A stretch of 64,000 nt of DNA from Bifidobacterium colobi (GCF_018555455.1 NZ_JAFEJU010000010.1:1-64000), one strand, 5' to 3'. Positions 11,986 through 21,909 are shown, counted from the first letter of the stretch. Made by a program: numbers and translations. The notes: generated from the letters alone by a model not told the origin.

Positions 11986-12156
11986 GAGTGGTGGCTCAAC
12001 GAAGAGAACCTTCACTGAACCGGAAAAAGTAAACGCTGAAGCTTGCAGTTCCGAGAAGCGACGTTGTGTGTCGGTGTTGTGGGTAGAAGCAAAAGGAAAC
12101 AAATCCCTTTACAACGGATCGTGAGGCACGTACCTGCCTCTGAAAGGATTGAAATT

Positions 12157-13284
12157 ATGGCAGAAGTCGTATTCGACCACGTCACTCGTATCTACCCGGG
12201 CAACGACAAGCCCTCTGTGGATGATCTGAATCTTGATATCAAGGATGGCGAGTTCCTCGTCCTCGTTGGTCCTTCTGGCTGCGGTAAGTCTACGACTCTT
12301 CGTATGCTCGCCGGCCTGGAAGAGGTCAACAAGGGCCGCATCCTCATCGGTGGCAAGGACGTCACCACGATGCAGCCGAAGGACCGCGACATCGCAATGG
12401 TGTTCCAGAACTACGCTCTGTACCCGCACATGACCGTTGCCGACAACATGGGCTTCGCTCTGAAGATCGCCGGCACTCCGAAGGAAGAGATTCGCAAGCG
12501 CGTCGAGAAGGCCGCTGAGATCCTCGACCTGACCGAGTACCTCGACCGCAAGCCGAAGGCTCTGTCCGGTGGTCAGCGTCAGCGTGTTGCTATGGGCCGT
12601 GCAATCGTTCGTGAGCCGAAGGTCTTCCTCATGGATGAGCCGCTCTCCAACCTCGATGCAAAGCTTCGTGTCCAGACCCGTACCCAGATCGCCGCTCTGC
12701 AGCGTCAGCTGGGTGTCACCACCCTGTACGTGACCCACGATCAGACCGAGGCTCTGACCATGGGCGATCGCATCGCCGTCATCAAGCTCGGCATTCTGCA
12801 GCAGGTCGGCGCTCCGACCGAGCTGTACGATCGTCCGGCCAACGTCTTCGTCGCTGGCTTCATCGGCTCCCCGTCGATGAACCTGAACACCCACCCGGTG
12901 GTCAACGGCAAGGCAAAGATCGGCGAGGACACCGTGGATCTGCCGGCTGAGGCCGTCAACAAGCTCACCCCTGAAGACAACGGTCAGATTGTGGTCGGCT
13001 TCCGTCCTGAGGACGCCAGCCTGGCTGCTTCCGACGATCCGAACGCCTTCTCCCTGAAGGTCGTGAACGTCGAGGATCTGGGCTCCGACGGCTACATCTA
13101 CGGCAACATCATCACCGATGGCTCCGCTGCTGAGGCTTCTCAGGTTATGTCCGACCAGAACAAGCTCACCACGATTCGTGTGAACCCGCGTGCGCTCCCG
13201 AAGGTCGGTGCAACCGTGAAGATCAAGATCGACCCGGCTAAGATGCACCTGTTCGCTCCGTCGACTGAGCTGCGTCTGAACTAG
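12157..13284 (+). CDS. Sugar ABC transporter ATP-binding protein (MsmK/UgpC family)
   Basis: A 375-aa CUT1-type ABC ATPase that can energise several oligosaccharide importers. Visible are Walker [11 protein letters not shown]-loop [13 protein letters not shown], signature [15 protein letters not shown], Walker [13 protein letters not shown] and the switch His in YVTHDQTEA, followed by a C-terminal regulatory TOBE domain from about residue 235. GAAAGGA precedes ATG 12157; the frame runs open from 12043 but that part lies in the leader. No permease or binding protein is adjacent, which fits a shared ATPase serving unlinked transporters. Codon use is strongly optimised. Confidence 0.95.
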   Translation: MAEVVFDHVTRIYPGNDKPSVDDLNLDIKDGEFLVLVGPSGCGKSTTLRMLAGLEEVNKGRILIGGKDVTTMQPKDRDIAMVFQNYALYPHMTVADNMGFALKIAGTPKEEIRKRVEKAAEILDLTEYLDRKPKALSGGQRQRVAMGRAIVREPKVFLMDEPLSNLDAKLRVQTRTQIAALQRQLGVTTLYVTHDQTEALTMGDRIAVIKLGILQQVGAPTELYDRPANVFVAGFIGSPSMNLNTHPVVNGKAKIGEDTVDLPAEAVNKLTPEDNGQIVVGFRPEDASLAASDDPNAFSLKVVNVEDLGSDGYIYGNIITDGSAAEASQVMSDQNKLTTIRVNPRALPKVGATVKIKIDPAKMHLFAPSTELRLN

Positions 13285-13370
13285 TAGGTCCAGTAGATAC
13301 TTGGCGAGGTCTCATCGCTTCGTCAACCATTAAACGAGGTTATTCTCTTCCTCTCTTATGGCCTCGTTGG

Positions 13371-13404
13371 AAAAGCCCTGCATTGCTGCGGGGCTTTTCT
13401 TTTT
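13371..13404 (+). terminator. Intrinsic terminator of the sugar-ABC ATPase gene
   Basis: AAAAGCCC (13371-13378) pairs with GGGCTTTT (13391-13398), followed by CTTTTT. A second possible stem AACGAGG/CCTCGTT (13333-13339 and 13362-13368) lies just before it. Confidence 0.85.
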
Positions 13405-13481
13405 GCCTATGCTGTGCCACTTGCCATGCCGCTTCTATAATGACAACTAGCTGTTCCCTCAACTCAGTACGATGGAGTGCT

Positions 13482-14885
13482 ATGGAAGTAACTAATCTGC
13501 CCCAGATGGATCCGCGTGCGTTGAAGGCCACTTCCGTAAAGGCCGAAGACGAACACGCCAATTCCGCCGAGCCGCAGGCGTTGAAGATTACCGCCGCCAG
13601 CTCGAATCCGAAGATGTTCACTCTGCCGTGGCACAAGCCATTGGCTACGTGGCCAGAGGAGCTTCTCGCCAATCTGCCCCGCGGCATCTCCCGCCACGTG
13701 GTGCGCTTCGTGCACGTGGGCGACGAAGTCTACGCCATGAAGGAAATCACCCGTCAGGTAGCCGAGCGCGAGTATGAGATCCTGCGCCGCCTGCAGAAAC
13801 TTGAACTGCCAACCGTCACCCCTATTGCTGTGGTTACCGGCCGCCATGATAAGAATGGCGAGCCGCTGGAGGCGATTCTGGTAACCCGTCACCTGAAGTT
13901 CTCCCTGCCATACCGCGCGCTGTTCGCTCGCAATCTGCAGCACGACACCGCCGAGCGATTGATTGATGCGCTCGCTGTGCTGATGGTTCGCCTGCACTTG
14001 GCTGGTTTCTACTGGGGTGATGTGTCCCTGTCGAACGTACTGTTCCTGCGCGACGCCGACGCATTCTCCGCTTTCCTGGTGGATGCCGAAACCGGTGACT
14101 TGCAAGTGCAGCTGACCGATGGTCAGCGCGAATACGATATCGATCTGGCGCGCACGAACATCATCGGCGAACTGATGGATTTGGCATCCGGCCGCCTGCT
14201 GCCCAGCGATGTGGATGAGATCGAGGTCGGCAACCGTTTGGTCGAGCGCTACCATTCGCTGTGGAGCGCCCTGACCGACACCGATAAGTTCGGCCCCGAT
14301 GAGATGTGGAAGATCGAGCAGCGCGTCAACAAGCTCAACGAACTTGGCTTCGACGTGGACGAGCTCGAAATGAAGACTGCGGAAGATGGTAAGCGTGTGC
14401 TGGTGCGCCCGCGCGTGGTGGATGCCGGCTATGCGAATCGTAAGCTGCTGCGCTTGACTGGCCTTGATGTGCAGGAGAATCAGGCTCGCCGTCTGCTCAA
14501 CGATCTTGATGCGTACCGTGCTTCCACGTGGCGTGATGGCGATGAGCTGGAGATTGTGGCCACCGACTGGATGCGTGAGGTATACGAGCCGACGGTGCGT
14601 ATGATTCCGCGTGAGTACCGCTCGCAGATCGAGCCCGCCCAGTTCTTCCATGAGGTACTTGATCATCGCTGGTTCCTGGCGGAGAAGGCCGGCCATGATG
14701 TGCCGATGGCCGAGGCTGTGACCAGTTACATCGAGAATGTGCTGCCACAGTACAAGCTTGATAAGAAGGATCTCGACGAGCTCAATGCCGAAGCCGATTC
14801 CGGTGTGGTGGACGACGAGTACACCTACGGCGACGACGGCTACAACCCAGACGACGATCCGGACGCGGCGGTGTGGAGCCACTAA
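13482..14885 (+). CDS. DUF4032-type kinase-fold protein
   Basis: A 467-aa cytoplasmic protein of the actinobacterial DUF4032 type. The N-terminal half looks like a lipopolysaccharide-kinase-like fold: YAMKEI (candidate ATP-binding Lys), YWGDVSLSNVLF near residue 180 (catalytic-loop-like) and AFLVDAETGD (DxD/DFG-like). The C-terminal half, with YEPTVRMIPREYRSQIEPAQFFHEVLDHRWFLAE, matches what I recall of this family. The very acidic C-terminus is low complexity. ATG 13482 follows GGAG by 6 nt. The gene stands alone. Substrate is unknown. Confidence 0.8.
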   Translation: MEVTNLPQMDPRALKATSVKAEDEHANSAEPQALKITAASSNPKMFTLPWHKPLATWPEELLANLPRGISRHVVRFVHVGDEVYAMKEITRQVAEREYEILRRLQKLELPTVTPIAVVTGRHDKNGEPLEAILVTRHLKFSLPYRALFARNLQHDTAERLIDALAVLMVRLHLAGFYWGDVSLSNVLFLRDADAFSAFLVDAETGDLQVQLTDGQREYDIDLARTNIIGELMDLASGRLLPSDVDEIEVGNRLVERYHSLWSALTDTDKFGPDEMWKIEQRVNKLNELGFDVDELEMKTAEDGKRVLVRPRVVDAGYANRKLLRLTGLDVQENQARRLLNDLDAYRASTWRDGDELEIVATDWMREVYEPTVRMIPREYRSQIEPAQFFHEVLDHRWFLAEKAGHDVPMAEAVTSYIENVLPQYKLDKKDLDELNAEADSGVVDDEYTYGDDGYNPDDDPDAAVWSH

Positions 14886-14886
14886 G

Positions 14887-14909
14887 CAGACAGTCCGGTG
14901 GACTGTCTG
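14887..14909 (+). terminator. Hairpin after the DUF4032 gene
   Basis: CAGACAGTCC and GGACTGTCTG flank a 3-nt loop immediately after the stop. No long T-run follows, so terminator activity is only probable. Confidence 0.5.
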
Positions 14910-15003
14910 TAGGTGAGCCCCGAGCGAGGCGGTAGTCGAGTGAGGGCGGGTTGGGTCTCGCCTATGGCGAGTCAATAATTGCCGAAGCCACTAAACCGTA
15001 AAT

Positions 15004-15056
15004 ATGATTGAAGCCCTTTTGTATGTTTTGAACACATGCAAAGGGGCTTCAATCAT
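15004..15056. terminator. Long near-perfect hairpin
   Basis: An inverted repeat of about 20 bp per arm, ATGATTGAAGCCC on the left against GGGCTTCAATCAT on the right, continuing inward with one mismatch or G-T pair around a TTTTGAACA loop. It sits between the DUF4032 gene and the AAA ATPase gene and may terminate transcription. Confidence 0.6.
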
Positions 15057-15110
15057 AGTGAAGTACCCATTGTGGGTTCCCGTCATTTCCCATATACAGT
15101 AGCCGTACAT

Positions 15111-15142
15111 ATGATACTTACGAGTATCATACTTATAAGTAT
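15111..15142 (+). promoter_or_regulatory. Back-to-back palindromes upstream of the AAA ATPase gene
   Basis: ATGATACT-TACG-AGTATCAT (15111-15130, perfect 8-bp arms) runs into ATACTTATAAGTAT (15129-15142, perfect 14-bp palindrome). They end 18 nt before the ATG, next to GGAGG, and contain TATAAGT as a possible -10. A repressor bound here would block the downstream gene. Confidence 0.65.
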
Positions 15143-15160
15143 CATACCGATGGAGGTTCT

Positions 15161-16591
15161 ATGTTTGTAGGGCGAGAACATGAATTGCAGGTCCTAGAAG
15201 ATCTGTGGAGCCAGTCTGATTTTCAGATGTTGGTACTGTATGGTCGCCGTCGTGTGGGCAAGACTGCGTTGCTCGACGAATTTTCGCGGAATCGTCGAAC
15301 ACTGATGTTCACGGCTCGCCAGCAAACATCTACGGCGAATTTGCGGGATTTTTCGCGTGAAATATATAGGTTCTTTGGTGAGCCGACTACATTGCCGGCG
15401 TTCTCTCTGTGGCAAGATGCTTTTGATTTCATTATTGAAAAATCACGGCAGGAACCATCGCAGCGAATATTGTTCATATTCGATGAATTCCCCTACGCGG
15501 CGTTGAGCGAGCGTTCGTTGCCATCAATCTTGCAGGTGGCCATTGATCACGGGTTCAAGAACGCGAACGTCATGATGGTCTTGTGTGGGAGCAACGAAGG
15601 TTTCATGGAAAGCGAGGTGCTTGGCTATAAGAGTCCGTTGTATGGCCGTCGTACCGCGCAGATACGTCTCAAACCGTTTGATGTGTTCGATACCGCGCGC
15701 ATGCTCTCGTTTGCAACGCCAATCGATGTTGTTCAGTACTATGCCACATTTGGCGGAACACCGTACTATCTCAAGCAAATACGCTCGAATTTGTCCTATG
15801 TGCAGAATGTTATTCGCTTATTGTTTGATACCAGCGGTCTGCTCTATGAAGAACCATTGATGTTGCTGCGGCAGGAGCTGCGAGACATCGCCGTATACAA
15901 CTCAGTGATTGGCGCTATCGGGGCGGGAGCGACGCGGCAGAATAAGATTGCGGATAAAGCTGGGCTTGCGTCATCCTCGACGGCGAGCAAATATCTGAGC
16001 GTGCTATCGGATTTAGGGTTGATTGAGCGACGCGTGCCGTTCGGTGAGGACCCATCGCATACGCGCAAAGGGTTATGGATGATCGGTGATCCATTCTTTG
16101 CATTCTGGTACCGATTTGTTGGCCCGAATGTCGAGCGCGTAGAACGTGGCGATGGTGAATTGGTGGTCGAATCCGACGTAATTGGACCTGCATTAGATAC
16201 CTACATCGGCCAACAATTTGAGCTTATGTGCGAGCAGTGGCTTATTCGCACCAATCGCGCAGGTCGGTTGCCATTCCAGGCGACGAAGTTCGGCAAGTGG
16301 TGGGGAACCGATGCAAGACTCAGGCAAGAAACGGACATCGATGTTGTTGCGGCCAATGCAAACGATAGAAATATATTGTTGGGAGAGTGCAAGTGGAGAA
16401 CGAATCTCGACATATCGGAGACTCTCCATGTATTGCGCTCTCGGGCCGATTTGATACCTGGCTATACTGACCAGCATTTTGCGCTTTTCGTGAAAACCGA
16501 TGAGTTGGCTCAGGTTGCACGGTCCCGCAATGAGCCGGATCTTCTTGTTGCGTCGGCCAATGATATGTTCACGCCAGCAGTAGCGCTGTAG
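15161..16591 (+). CDS. AAA ATPase with C-terminal DUF234 nuclease-like domain
   Basis: A 476-aa archaeal-type ATPase. The N-terminus MFVGREHEL leads to Walker A GRRRVGKT (about residues 28-35) and Walker [12 protein letters not shown] (about 106), with a winged-helix segment in the middle ([25 protein letters not shown]). The C-terminal DUF234-like part contains [11 protein letters not shown] and a PD-(D/E)XK-like series ETDIDVVA...LLGECKW. Such proteins are widespread and poorly characterised; roles in defence or mobile elements have been suggested. The gene stands alone behind palindromes and has more AT-rich, less biased codons than its neighbours, suggesting acquisition. Confidence 0.88.
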   Translation: MFVGREHELQVLEDLWSQSDFQMLVLYGRRRVGKTALLDEFSRNRRTLMFTARQQTSTANLRDFSREIYRFFGEPTTLPAFSLWQDAFDFIIEKSRQEPSQRILFIFDEFPYAALSERSLPSILQVAIDHGFKNANVMMVLCGSNEGFMESEVLGYKSPLYGRRTAQIRLKPFDVFDTARMLSFATPIDVVQYYATFGGTPYYLKQIRSNLSYVQNVIRLLFDTSGLLYEEPLMLLRQELRDIAVYNSVIGAIGAGATRQNKIADKAGLASSSTASKYLSVLSDLGLIERRVPFGEDPSHTRKGLWMIGDPFFAFWYRFVGPNVERVERGDGELVVESDVIGPALDTYIGQQFELMCEQWLIRTNRAGRLPFQATKFGKWWGTDARLRQETDIDVVAANANDRNILLGECKWRTNLDISETLHVLRSRADLIPGYTDQHFALFVKTDELAQVARSRNEPDLLVASANDMFTPAVAL

Positions 16592-16599
16592 GAAAAACG

Positions 16600-16642
16600 A
16601 ATGAAGGTGACTGCCTCTGGTGTGAGGATAGCCACCTTCATT
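16600..16642. terminator. Convergent terminator-like hairpin
   Basis: AATGAAGGTG (16600-16609) pairs with CACCTTCATT (16633-16642), between the convergent 3' ends of the AAA ATPase and RNA methyltransferase genes. It could serve both directions. Confidence 0.65.
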
Positions 16643-16678
16643 GTGTGTATGGAACGGAATGCGTTCTTACGGTTTCGC

Positions 16679-17686
16679 TTACTTCGCAGCTTCGCCGGCC
16701 TTACGACGGGCGTTGGCCACCGCGTACAAGCTGATGCCGGCAGCCACCGAAGCGTTCAATGACTCGACGGTCGAGCTGATCGGAATGCCGGCGATGGCGT
16801 CGCATGCCTCGCGAACCAGTCGGCTCAGGCCGGAGCCTTCCGAGCCGAGCACCACGACGAGCGGATCGGTTTCGAAACCGGTTTCACCGACGAGCTTATC
16901 GCCGCCGCCGTCAAGACCCACCACGTAGTAGCCGCGCTCCTTCAAGCCTTCAATCGCCTTGGTGAGGTTCACCACGCGAGCCACCGGCAGATGCGCGGCA
17001 GCACCGGCGGACACCTTCCATGCGGCGGCGTTCACCGAAGCGGAGCGGCGCTCCGGTAGAATCACACCGTTCGCACCGAATGCGGCGGCCGAACGAATCA
17101 CGGCACCGAGGTTCTGCGGATCAGTCACGCCATCCAGAGCAATGAACAGCGGGCGTGCGGCGATACGGGCGGCTGTGGAATTCGCAGCCTCCATGGCCTT
17201 CGCCTTCTTCTCGGCGCGCTCGACCAGCTCATGCAGCGAGGAGTACTGGTACGGTTCCACCTTGAGAATCACACCCTGATGGTTGCCGGAGCGGGCGATG
17301 CGATCCATCTCCAAGCGGTCGGCTTCCATCATGTGCAGACCGTTCGCGCCGGCGATCTTCACGATTTCGCGGGTGCGGTCGTCATGCTCGATGCGAGACA
17401 AGATGTACAGCGTGGAGGAAGGCACGCCTACGCGCAGCGCCTCCAGCACGGAATTGCGGCCGAACACCAGATCGGACGTATCCGCGGAGGCGAACTTGTC
17501 CACGCGGCGGCGGGCAGCCAGTCGCGGATCGGAGCGCAAACGACGCTCGGCGGCCTTCTTAGCCTTGTAGGCCTTGTGATAGACGCGGTCCTCGGCCTTC
17601 GGAGTGGGGCCGTATCCCTTCAACTTATTACGATGTTTTCCACCCGACCCCTTGGTCGGTCCCTTTTTGATAGCCATAGGTGCCAT
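16679..17686 (-). CDS. TrmH/SpoU-family RNA 2'-O-methyltransferase (RlmB-like)
   Basis: A 335-aa SPOUT enzyme expected to methylate a ribose 2'-OH, probably in 23S rRNA. A basic N-terminal tail (KKGPTKGSGGKHRNK) precedes the RNA-binding domain beginning at VFGRNSVLEALR. The SPOUT core shows motif 1 LDGVTDPQNLGAVIRSAAAFG, motif 2 VVVLGSEGSGL and motif 3 IPISSTVESLNASVAAGI. The start is taken at 17686; the ATG at 17677 is equally possible. The frame runs upstream to 17902 only because it crosses the repeats at 17736-17900. The basic tail is common in actinobacterial homologues. Confidence 0.92.
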   Translation of the reverse strand: MAPMAIKKGPTKGSGGKHRNKLKGYGPTPKAEDRVYHKAYKAKKAAERRLRSDPRLAARRRVDKFASADTSDLVFGRNSVLEALRVGVPSSTLYILSRIEHDDRTREIVKIAGANGLHMMEADRLEMDRIARSGNHQGVILKVEPYQYSSLHELVERAEKKAKAMEAANSTAARIAARPLFIALDGVTDPQNLGAVIRSAAAFGANGVILPERRSASVNAAAWKVSAGAAAHLPVARVVNLTKAIEGLKERGYYVVGLDGGGDKLVGETGFETDPLVVVLGSEGSGLSRLVREACDAIAGIPISSTVESLNASVAAGISLYAVANARRKAGEAAK

Positions 17687-17735
17687 TGTCCCAGTACCCC
17701 GCGCCAAATGCCGGGCGCAGCGACCTGCTAGCGCG

Positions 17736-17900
17736 CTGGATTCCCCGGATTCCATCGTAATCGGGCACCCAGTGTGCTGCTTTCCGGGGATTCCGCCGTG
17801 GAACCTATTGTGAAACATGCGTTGTGCGCTGCTTTCCTCGGATTCCGTCGCAGAGAGGCGGCCCATGCGCTGCTTTCCCCGGATTCCCTCGCGGCTGGGC
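17736..17900. repeat. Second locus of the GGATTCCGGGG repeat family
   Basis: Three related blocks (GTGCTGCTTTCCGGGGATTC at about 17773, with variants near 17823 and 17868) match pieces of the 93-bp tandem units at 11641-11920. They lie between the divergent RNA methyltransferase and MFS genes. Confidence 0.75.
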
Positions 17901-17943
17901 ACGATGTGTACTGTGCAGTACAGTATTACAGGTGAGATTACAG

Positions 17944-19305
17944 GTGAAAAGGCAACGCGAGATATTCGGATTATCCCCGCTGTACTGGGGTCTCTGGCTG
18001 GCCATCCTGATTCTGTGGATGGGGCGCTTCGTCACCTCATTCCTCTCCATTTATCTGGTCTCCGCGCTGCATATCAACGAGGGCGTGGTGGGTGCGGTCG
18101 TCTCCATGTATGGCTTCGGTTCGATTATCGGCTGCTTGTTCGGCGGCACATTATCCGACCGATTCGGCCGTCAATCAATGATTATCATCGGCGAGATCGG
18201 CGCGGCCATAGCGCTGCTGGTGGTATCCGTCCTCGTCCATCCAATCGCTCTCGGCGCAGCGTTGTTCATCTATGGCGCGTTCGCATCGCTGCCCAGCCCG
18301 GCCATCGCCGCCTACATTGCCGACGTGGTGCCGGTCCAGCGCCAACAGCGCGCCTATGTGCTGCAATCCTGGGCGATTAACTTCGGTTACGCCATCGGTC
18401 CGATTGTGGCGAATCAGCTGGTCAAAGTCTCGTATTCGCTGATGTTCTACGTTGAGGCTGCGGTGATGATTGGCGTCACGATACTGCTGATTGCCTTCTT
18501 CCGCGAAGTGAAGCATCTGGGACTTGCTGTGCCGGGACCGGATATGCAGGCGGCTGAGCAAGCAGAGCCCGGTGAGGTACAGGAGGCTGTGGAACTAGCC
18601 GACCAAGTTGGCTGCGATGCCGAAGGAGACAATGCTCCCGCCGATGCCGGCACCCGCGAATCATCCTCACGCTCAGCCGCCGCCACATCCATGCGCGCAA
18701 GCTGGCGTCGCGTGCTTACGGACATGCCATTCCTCAGCTTCTCCGTGCTCATGTTCGGCTACTTCCTCGTCTATTTCCAGAGCACGTCTGGTCTGCCCAT
18801 CGCCATGACCAACCTTGGCCTTGATCTTGGTGATTATTCGGTACTGCTCACCATCAACGGGTTCATGCTGTGCGCACTGCAGATTCCGGCGATGAAACTG
18901 TTCGCGCGCATGGGCAATTCGCGCGTGCTCGTCGCCGGCCTTGCCGTAACCGTCATCGGCTACGCCGTGCAGATTGTGGCCGACTCGTGGGCTGGATTCG
19001 CGCTCGCCGTAGTGCTGTGGACGCTGGGCGAGCTGGGTACCTTCCCGATTGCCACCACCACGGTGGCCGCGATGGCGCCGGCCAATGCGCGCGGCACTTA
19101 CCAAGGCGTGTATAACGTGCTGTGGTCGTTCTCGATTGCCTTGGCTCCAATGGTTGGCGGCTGGGTCATCAGCGATTTTGGCGGTCGGGTGCTGTGGATC
19201 GCTTGCACGGCGGTGCTCGTTGTGGTGACCATCGGCCTGCGTGCCACCAAAGCCTCGCGCGAACGTGCGATGGCTCGTAATGTGCGCGAGCAGATTACCG
19301 AATAG
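17944..19305 (+). CDS. Major facilitator superfamily transporter
   Basis: A 453-aa, 12-helix MFS protein. The loop 2-3 motif A reads GGTLSDRFGRQSM. The central cytoplasmic loop is long and acidic (about residues 195-255, many Glu/Ala). Helices 7-12 end in a basic tail. The layout resembles drug or metabolite exporters. The GTG start at 17944 (VKRQREIFGLSPLYWGLWL) is chosen because hydrophobic helix 1 follows at once and the frame further upstream lies in repeat DNA. It is divergent from the RNA methyltransferase gene. Substrate is unknown. Confidence 0.85.
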   Translation: MKRQREIFGLSPLYWGLWLAILILWMGRFVTSFLSIYLVSALHINEGVVGAVVSMYGFGSIIGCLFGGTLSDRFGRQSMIIIGEIGAAIALLVVSVLVHPIALGAALFIYGAFASLPSPAIAAYIADVVPVQRQQRAYVLQSWAINFGYAIGPIVANQLVKVSYSLMFYVEAAVMIGVTILLIAFFREVKHLGLAVPGPDMQAAEQAEPGEVQEAVELADQVGCDAEGDNAPADAGTRESSSRSAAATSMRASWRRVLTDMPFLSFSVLMFGYFLVYFQSTSGLPIAMTNLGLDLGDYSVLLTINGFMLCALQIPAMKLFARMGNSRVLVAGLAVTVIGYAVQIVADSWAGFALAVVLWTLGELGTFPIATTTVAAMAPANARGTYQGVYNVLWSFSIALAPMVGGWVISDFGGRVLWIACTAVLVVVTIGLRATKASRERAMARNVREQITE

Positions 19306-19416
19306 GCTTCCTTTTCGCGGCGTGATTCTCGGAACGGAGGTGTTCAGGCTCCTTCGCGCTCTATTCCGGGAATCTGCAGCCATAGAGAAGGTGAAAACAC
19401 GGTGAACGGGCTTGTT

Positions 19417-19615
19417 TCTGCGTTACAAGGGGTTGATTTTCGTCTTTCGGAACACCTATCTGCGTTACAAGGGGTTCCTCGCCAAGTAGACGGGACTCAG
19501 GAATGGCGAAATGACGGTGCCATGAGTGTCTGCATACGACGTATGCAGACACTCAACAACCCCTTGTAACGCAGATAGACCTCCGGCAAGGTTGAAATCA
19601 ACCCCTTGTAAGCGA
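19417..19615. repeat. Three-level nested palindrome
   Basis: Core: GAGTGTCTGCATACG (19524-19538), a single A, then its exact complement (19540-19554). Middle: a perfect 21-bp inverted repeat at 19456-19476 and 19558-19578 beginning CTATCTGCGTTACAAGGGGT. Outer: 19417-19442 against about 19594-19615, sharing a further copy of GTTACAAGGGGTTGATTT with a few changes. The 372-bp gap between the MFS and hydrolase genes holds this and nothing else I can recognise. It could be a MITE-like element or an unusual terminator. Confidence 0.85.
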
Positions 19616-19677
19616 GATACCCCATATAGAGAACCTTTGTGCGCCGGATTATGCGACACTGGGCTCATAATGGGTGC

Positions 19678-20514
19678 ATGCAATACATTGAGCGCACAAT
19701 CACCGGCATCGACGGTAGCGAGGCGCGATTCATCGGCTACGTTGCGGACAATAGCCCGGAGATGGATCCCGCCCGTCGCCGAGCTTCAATCCTGATTCTG
19801 CCTGGCGGCGCTTACGCCATGACCTCTGACCGTGAATCCGAGCCGGTGGCGCTGCGGTTCCTCGGCAAAGGTTTCAATGTGTTCGTCCTGCGGTATTCGA
19901 CCCGGCCGAGCCGCTACCCGGTCGCCCTGTTGGAGGCGGCCGAGGCGATGCGGCTGATTCGCGCGCATGCGGACGAATGGCATGTCAACCCAAGCGCCAT
20001 CGCCGTGCTCGGCTTCTCGGCGGGCGGCCATTTGGCGGCAAACCTCGCTACGACTGCCGGCGATGCCACCATGCGCGCCCACGGATTCGACCCGGATGCC
20101 GTACGTCCCAATGCGCTGATGCTCGCCTACCCGGTGATTACGACCGGCGAGTTCGCCCATCGCGGCAGTTTCCAATGTCTGCTTGGCCCGGATGTGCACA
20201 ACCGCCAGTTGTTGGATGAGCTTTCCATCGAGCATCATATCGATGCCACCACGCCGCCGGTGTTCGTCTGGCACACGATGGCCGACGCCACCGTGTCCGT
20301 TGAGAACACGCTGCTACTCATCCGGGCCTGCCGTGCGGCCGGCGTGAGCGTGGAAGCCCACCTGTACCCGGAAGGCAGCCATGGCCTGTCTCTTGCCGAC
20401 GAAGAGACGGCCGGCGCCGGCAAATACGCCAACGTGGTCGAATGCGTGCAATCATGGCCCGACTTGGCGGCCCGATGGCTGCATGCCCTCGCGGCGAACC
20501 GTTCGCTGCAGTGA
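19678..20514 (+). CDS. Alpha/beta hydrolase (esterase/acetyl-xylan-esterase-like)
   Basis: A 278-aa hydrolase with LPGGAY oxyanion loop, nucleophile elbow GFSAGG, Asp in WHTMAD and His in GSHGLS, arranged as in the BD-FAE / acetyl-xylan esterase-like group. No signal peptide, so it probably removes acyl groups from sugars after uptake. ATG 19678 is preferred over 19639 because the family pattern starts with it. It is convergent with the next, minus-strand ATPase gene. Confidence 0.87.
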   Translation: MQYIERTITGIDGSEARFIGYVADNSPEMDPARRRASILILPGGAYAMTSDRESEPVALRFLGKGFNVFVLRYSTRPSRYPVALLEAAEAMRLIRAHADEWHVNPSAIAVLGFSAGGHLAANLATTAGDATMRAHGFDPDAVRPNALMLAYPVITTGEFAHRGSFQCLLGPDVHNRQLLDELSIEHHIDATTPPVFVWHTMADATVSVENTLLLIRACRAAGVSVEAHLYPEGSHGLSLADEETAGAGKYANVVECVQSWPDLAARWLHALAANRSLQ

Positions 20515-20550
20515 TGGTGTAGCAAGTAAGCAACAAATACGTATAGGTAC

Positions 20551-21909
20551 TTATAGGCAATGCGCCATGTAAAGCGGAAGATAAAACCGATCTCCCTCGA
20601 CTCTCATTGGACGAGGATGCAGCACATATTGCGTACCCACACGACTGTCGAATTTCTTTTTGAACTTGTCCAACGAAATCGTCTTGTATCGTTTTGTGGA
20701 TTTGACCTCAACTGGGCACACGCGGGCTTTCATCGCGGCATTCGAATATTCGCCCACCAGCAGGAAATCGATTTCCATACGATCTTCTGCTTGACGGGAA
20801 TAACGGGAATAGAAAAACAGGCGATGGCCTGAAGCGCGTAGCTGCTGAGCGACCACGTTCTCAACCAGCATGCCCTCGTTCACTTCCAACTTGCCGAACA
20901 GAACATCTCGGTAGAGTTCATTGGATGTGTATGCGCGGTCGGCAAACACTTGCGTCACTAGTAAGCCAGTGTCTCCCATATAGCATTTCATCGTGGAATC
21001 CTCTTGATGCAGGCGCAACCCCACGTGCGGATCTGTAGCATTCATGCATCGATTCACCAGAAATGATTCATCCAGCCAGAAGAATGCATCGCCGTATTCC
21101 CGATTACGTGCATTCTCGCCCATAGAAGCTAACGTGAATTTCTTCTCATGTTTGGAGAGCTGCCCGGGAATCTCATCGAAGATGCGTTTGACCTGTTCTT
21201 TGGAATCTCCGCCATATTTCTCGATGTCCTGTGCATAGAGGCGTAATATTTGGCGTTTGACTTGGTCAACTTTGCCCATATCCGAGGTTTCGATGTATCG
21301 TTTTACCGCCTGCGGCATGCCGCCTACCAGCATATATTCGCGGAACAGCCGTTCGGCTTTATTGTCCAATAACGCGGATAGCGGTTTTTGACTGTTAAAC
21401 GCTTGGCGTATGGCGTCGGCAAGTAATTCCTCCCCTTTGGCCCATAGAAATTCCTCGAAGTCCATGGGATACATGCTGACGGATTCTTCTTCGGAAGGAA
21501 TCAGAATATTGTCGACATTTTTCTTGATGGAGATCAGGGAGCCGGTTTCCATGAAGTCATATCTGCCGTCTGCCACGAGCTGTTTGACCGCGCTGCGTGC
21601 AAATGGGAACAGCTGCACTTCGTCGAAAATGAACAAGGTGTCTCGTTCATATAAGCGAACGCCGTAATACACCGAAAGATCCATGAACAATGCGTTTAGG
21701 TCGTCCAGGTTGTTGGCAAAGGAATCGCGTACTGCCTTCGGAGCCTTCTGCCAATCGATGAGAATGTATGATCGGTACTCCTGCTTGGCGAACTCTTCGG
21801 CGATAGTGCTTTTGCCCACGCGTCGAGCACCTTCGATCATCAGTGCGGTAGTGCCAGCGCTTTCAGACTTCCATTCCTTTAAGGATTCGTAGATTTTTCT
21901 TTTAAACAT
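20551..21909 (-). CDS. AAA ATPase with DUF4143 domain
   Basis: A 452-aa protein with Walker A EGARRVGKST (about residues 26-35), Walker B LFIFDEVQLFP (about 92-102) and ETGS sensor, followed by a DUF4143 C-terminal domain whose VEVKSTKRYKT and preceding EIDFLLVGE form a PD-(D/E)XK-like active site. Function of the family is unsettled; many copies are lineage-specific and mobile-associated. AT-rich codons and the operator-like repeats just upstream suggest an acquired, regulated gene. It is distinct in family from the ATPase at 15161-16591. Confidence 0.9.
   Translation of the reverse strand: MFKRKIYESLKEWKSESAGTTALMIEGARRVGKSTIAEEFAKQEYRSYILIDWQKAPKAVRDSFANNLDDLNALFMDLSVYYGVRLYERDTLFIFDEVQLFPFARSAVKQLVADGRYDFMETGSLISIKKNVDNILIPSEEESVSMYPMDFEEFLWAKGEELLADAIRQAFNSQKPLSALLDNKAERLFREYMLVGGMPQAVKRYIETSDMGKVDQVKRQILRLYAQDIEKYGGDSKEQVKRIFDEIPGQLSKHEKKFTLASMGENARNREYGDAFFWLDESFLVNRCMNATDPHVGLRLHQEDSTMKCYMGDTGLLVTQVFADRAYTSNELYRDVLFGKLEVNEGMLVENVVAQQLRASGHRLFFYSRYSRQAEDRMEIDFLLVGEYSNAAMKARVCPVEVKSTKRYKTISLDKFKKKFDSRVGTQYVLHPRPMRVEGDRFYLPLYMAHCL

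Noticed and set aside
11593-12124. Overlapping small frames with repeated peptides such as IVKHVPRAAFRGFRR
   Set aside because: They come from the 93-bp tandem repeats (93 is a multiple of 3) and appear in several frames and on both strands. No ribosome site or family match.
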